DNA of 5,445 nucleotides from Spirochaetes bacterium GWF1_49_6 (GTDB lineage Bacteria; Spirochaetota; Brevinematia; Brevinematales; GWF1-51-8). The stretch is taken from the NCBI GenBank assembly GCA_001829395.1, contig MIBD01000152.1, positions 2,784 through 8,228 on the forward strand, written 5' to 3'. Of this stretch, positions 5,298 through 5,445 are shown piece after piece (the stretch's first letter is position 1; the number at the start of each line of letters is the position of its first letter). The translations under genes were made by a program, and so were the position numbers. The notes under the pieces were generated by a model. It saw nothing but the letters and a program-made list of their open reading frames with translations, ran no database searches and was not told where the DNA came from.

Positions 5298-5445
5298 AGA
5301 CTGAAGAAATCCTATCGCTGATACTAATAATTGTACTTCTCATACTCTCCGCGTTTTTTTCTTCCTCCGAAACAGCGCTCTTTTCACTCGATGCGATACA
5401 GCTTCGGAAAATGCGGCGGAATCGCGGATTTAAAGATTTAAACGG
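5294..5445 (+). CDS. DUF21/CNNM-type membrane protein, CorC/HlyC 'hemolysin' family (3' partial)
   Basis: Only the first 50 codons are present and the gene runs off the window. The sequence opens MKTEEILSL, then a hydrophobic membrane segment (about 6-23), and then LSAFFSSSETALFSLDAIQLRKM at 18-40. This is the hallmark start of the DUF21 (CNNM) transmembrane domain: small residues, then SETAL, then a basic RxRK-like stretch. Full-length members normally add two CBS domains and a CorC_HlyC domain, total about 400-450 residues, and are linked to magnesium or other divalent cation export or homeostasis; older names call them hemolysins (TlyC/HlyC type). Whether those domains follow cannot be seen. 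The start is ATG 5294, because a TAA closes the frame at 5288. The gene has its own promoter-like sequence and is separated from the aminotransferase by 67 bases, so it is probably a separate unit. Confidence 0.85.
   Translation, partial: MKTEEILSLILIIVLLILSAFFSSSETALFSLDAIQLRKMRRNRGFKDLN

Overview
The window is a compact, all-plus-strand stretch of a bacterial chromosome with balanced base composition (about half G+C, judged by eye). A three-gene MCE/Mla lipid transporter implies a diderm (Gram-negative-type) envelope. The phylum cannot be fixed from the sequence. A spirochaete or another less-studied diderm lineage is a guess only. There is no mobile element, CRISPR array, rRNA or tRNA visible.

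Layout: (1) bases 1-872 hold the C-terminal RecA-like ATPase domain of the replicative helicase DnaB, with its 5' part outside the window. (2) Bases 882-3421 hold an MlaE-type permease, an MlaF-type ABC ATPase and an MlaD-type MCE substrate-binding protein, in that order. (3) Bases 3434-4132 hold a rhomboid intramembrane serine protease. (4) Bases 4129-5226 hold a DegT/DnrJ/EryC1/StrS sugar aminotransferase closest in remembered motifs to WbpE/WlbC. (5) After the only real intergenic gap (67 bases), which contains a good sigma70-like promoter, bases 5294-5445 start a DUF21/CNNM (CorC/HlyC-type) membrane protein that runs off the window.

The first six genes are separated by 9, 11, 12, 12 and -4 bases, so they look like one transcription unit in which translation is partly coupled. 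MlaE, MlaF and MlaD would form an inner-membrane ABC machine moving phospholipid or another lipid between the inner membrane and the periplasm/outer membrane. The rhomboid and the sugar aminotransferase are also envelope-related (membrane protein cleavage or quality control; surface polysaccharide precursor synthesis), but a functional link with the transporter is inference. The three transporter genes all use non-ATG starts (GTG, TTG, GTG), and four of the six visible stop codons are TAG.

I found no convincing undescribed system. The points worth checking are the compact MCE operon with a rhomboid and no visible mlaC or mlaB, the long helical tail of the MCE protein, the odd translation start region of the last gene, and some small sequence oddities.
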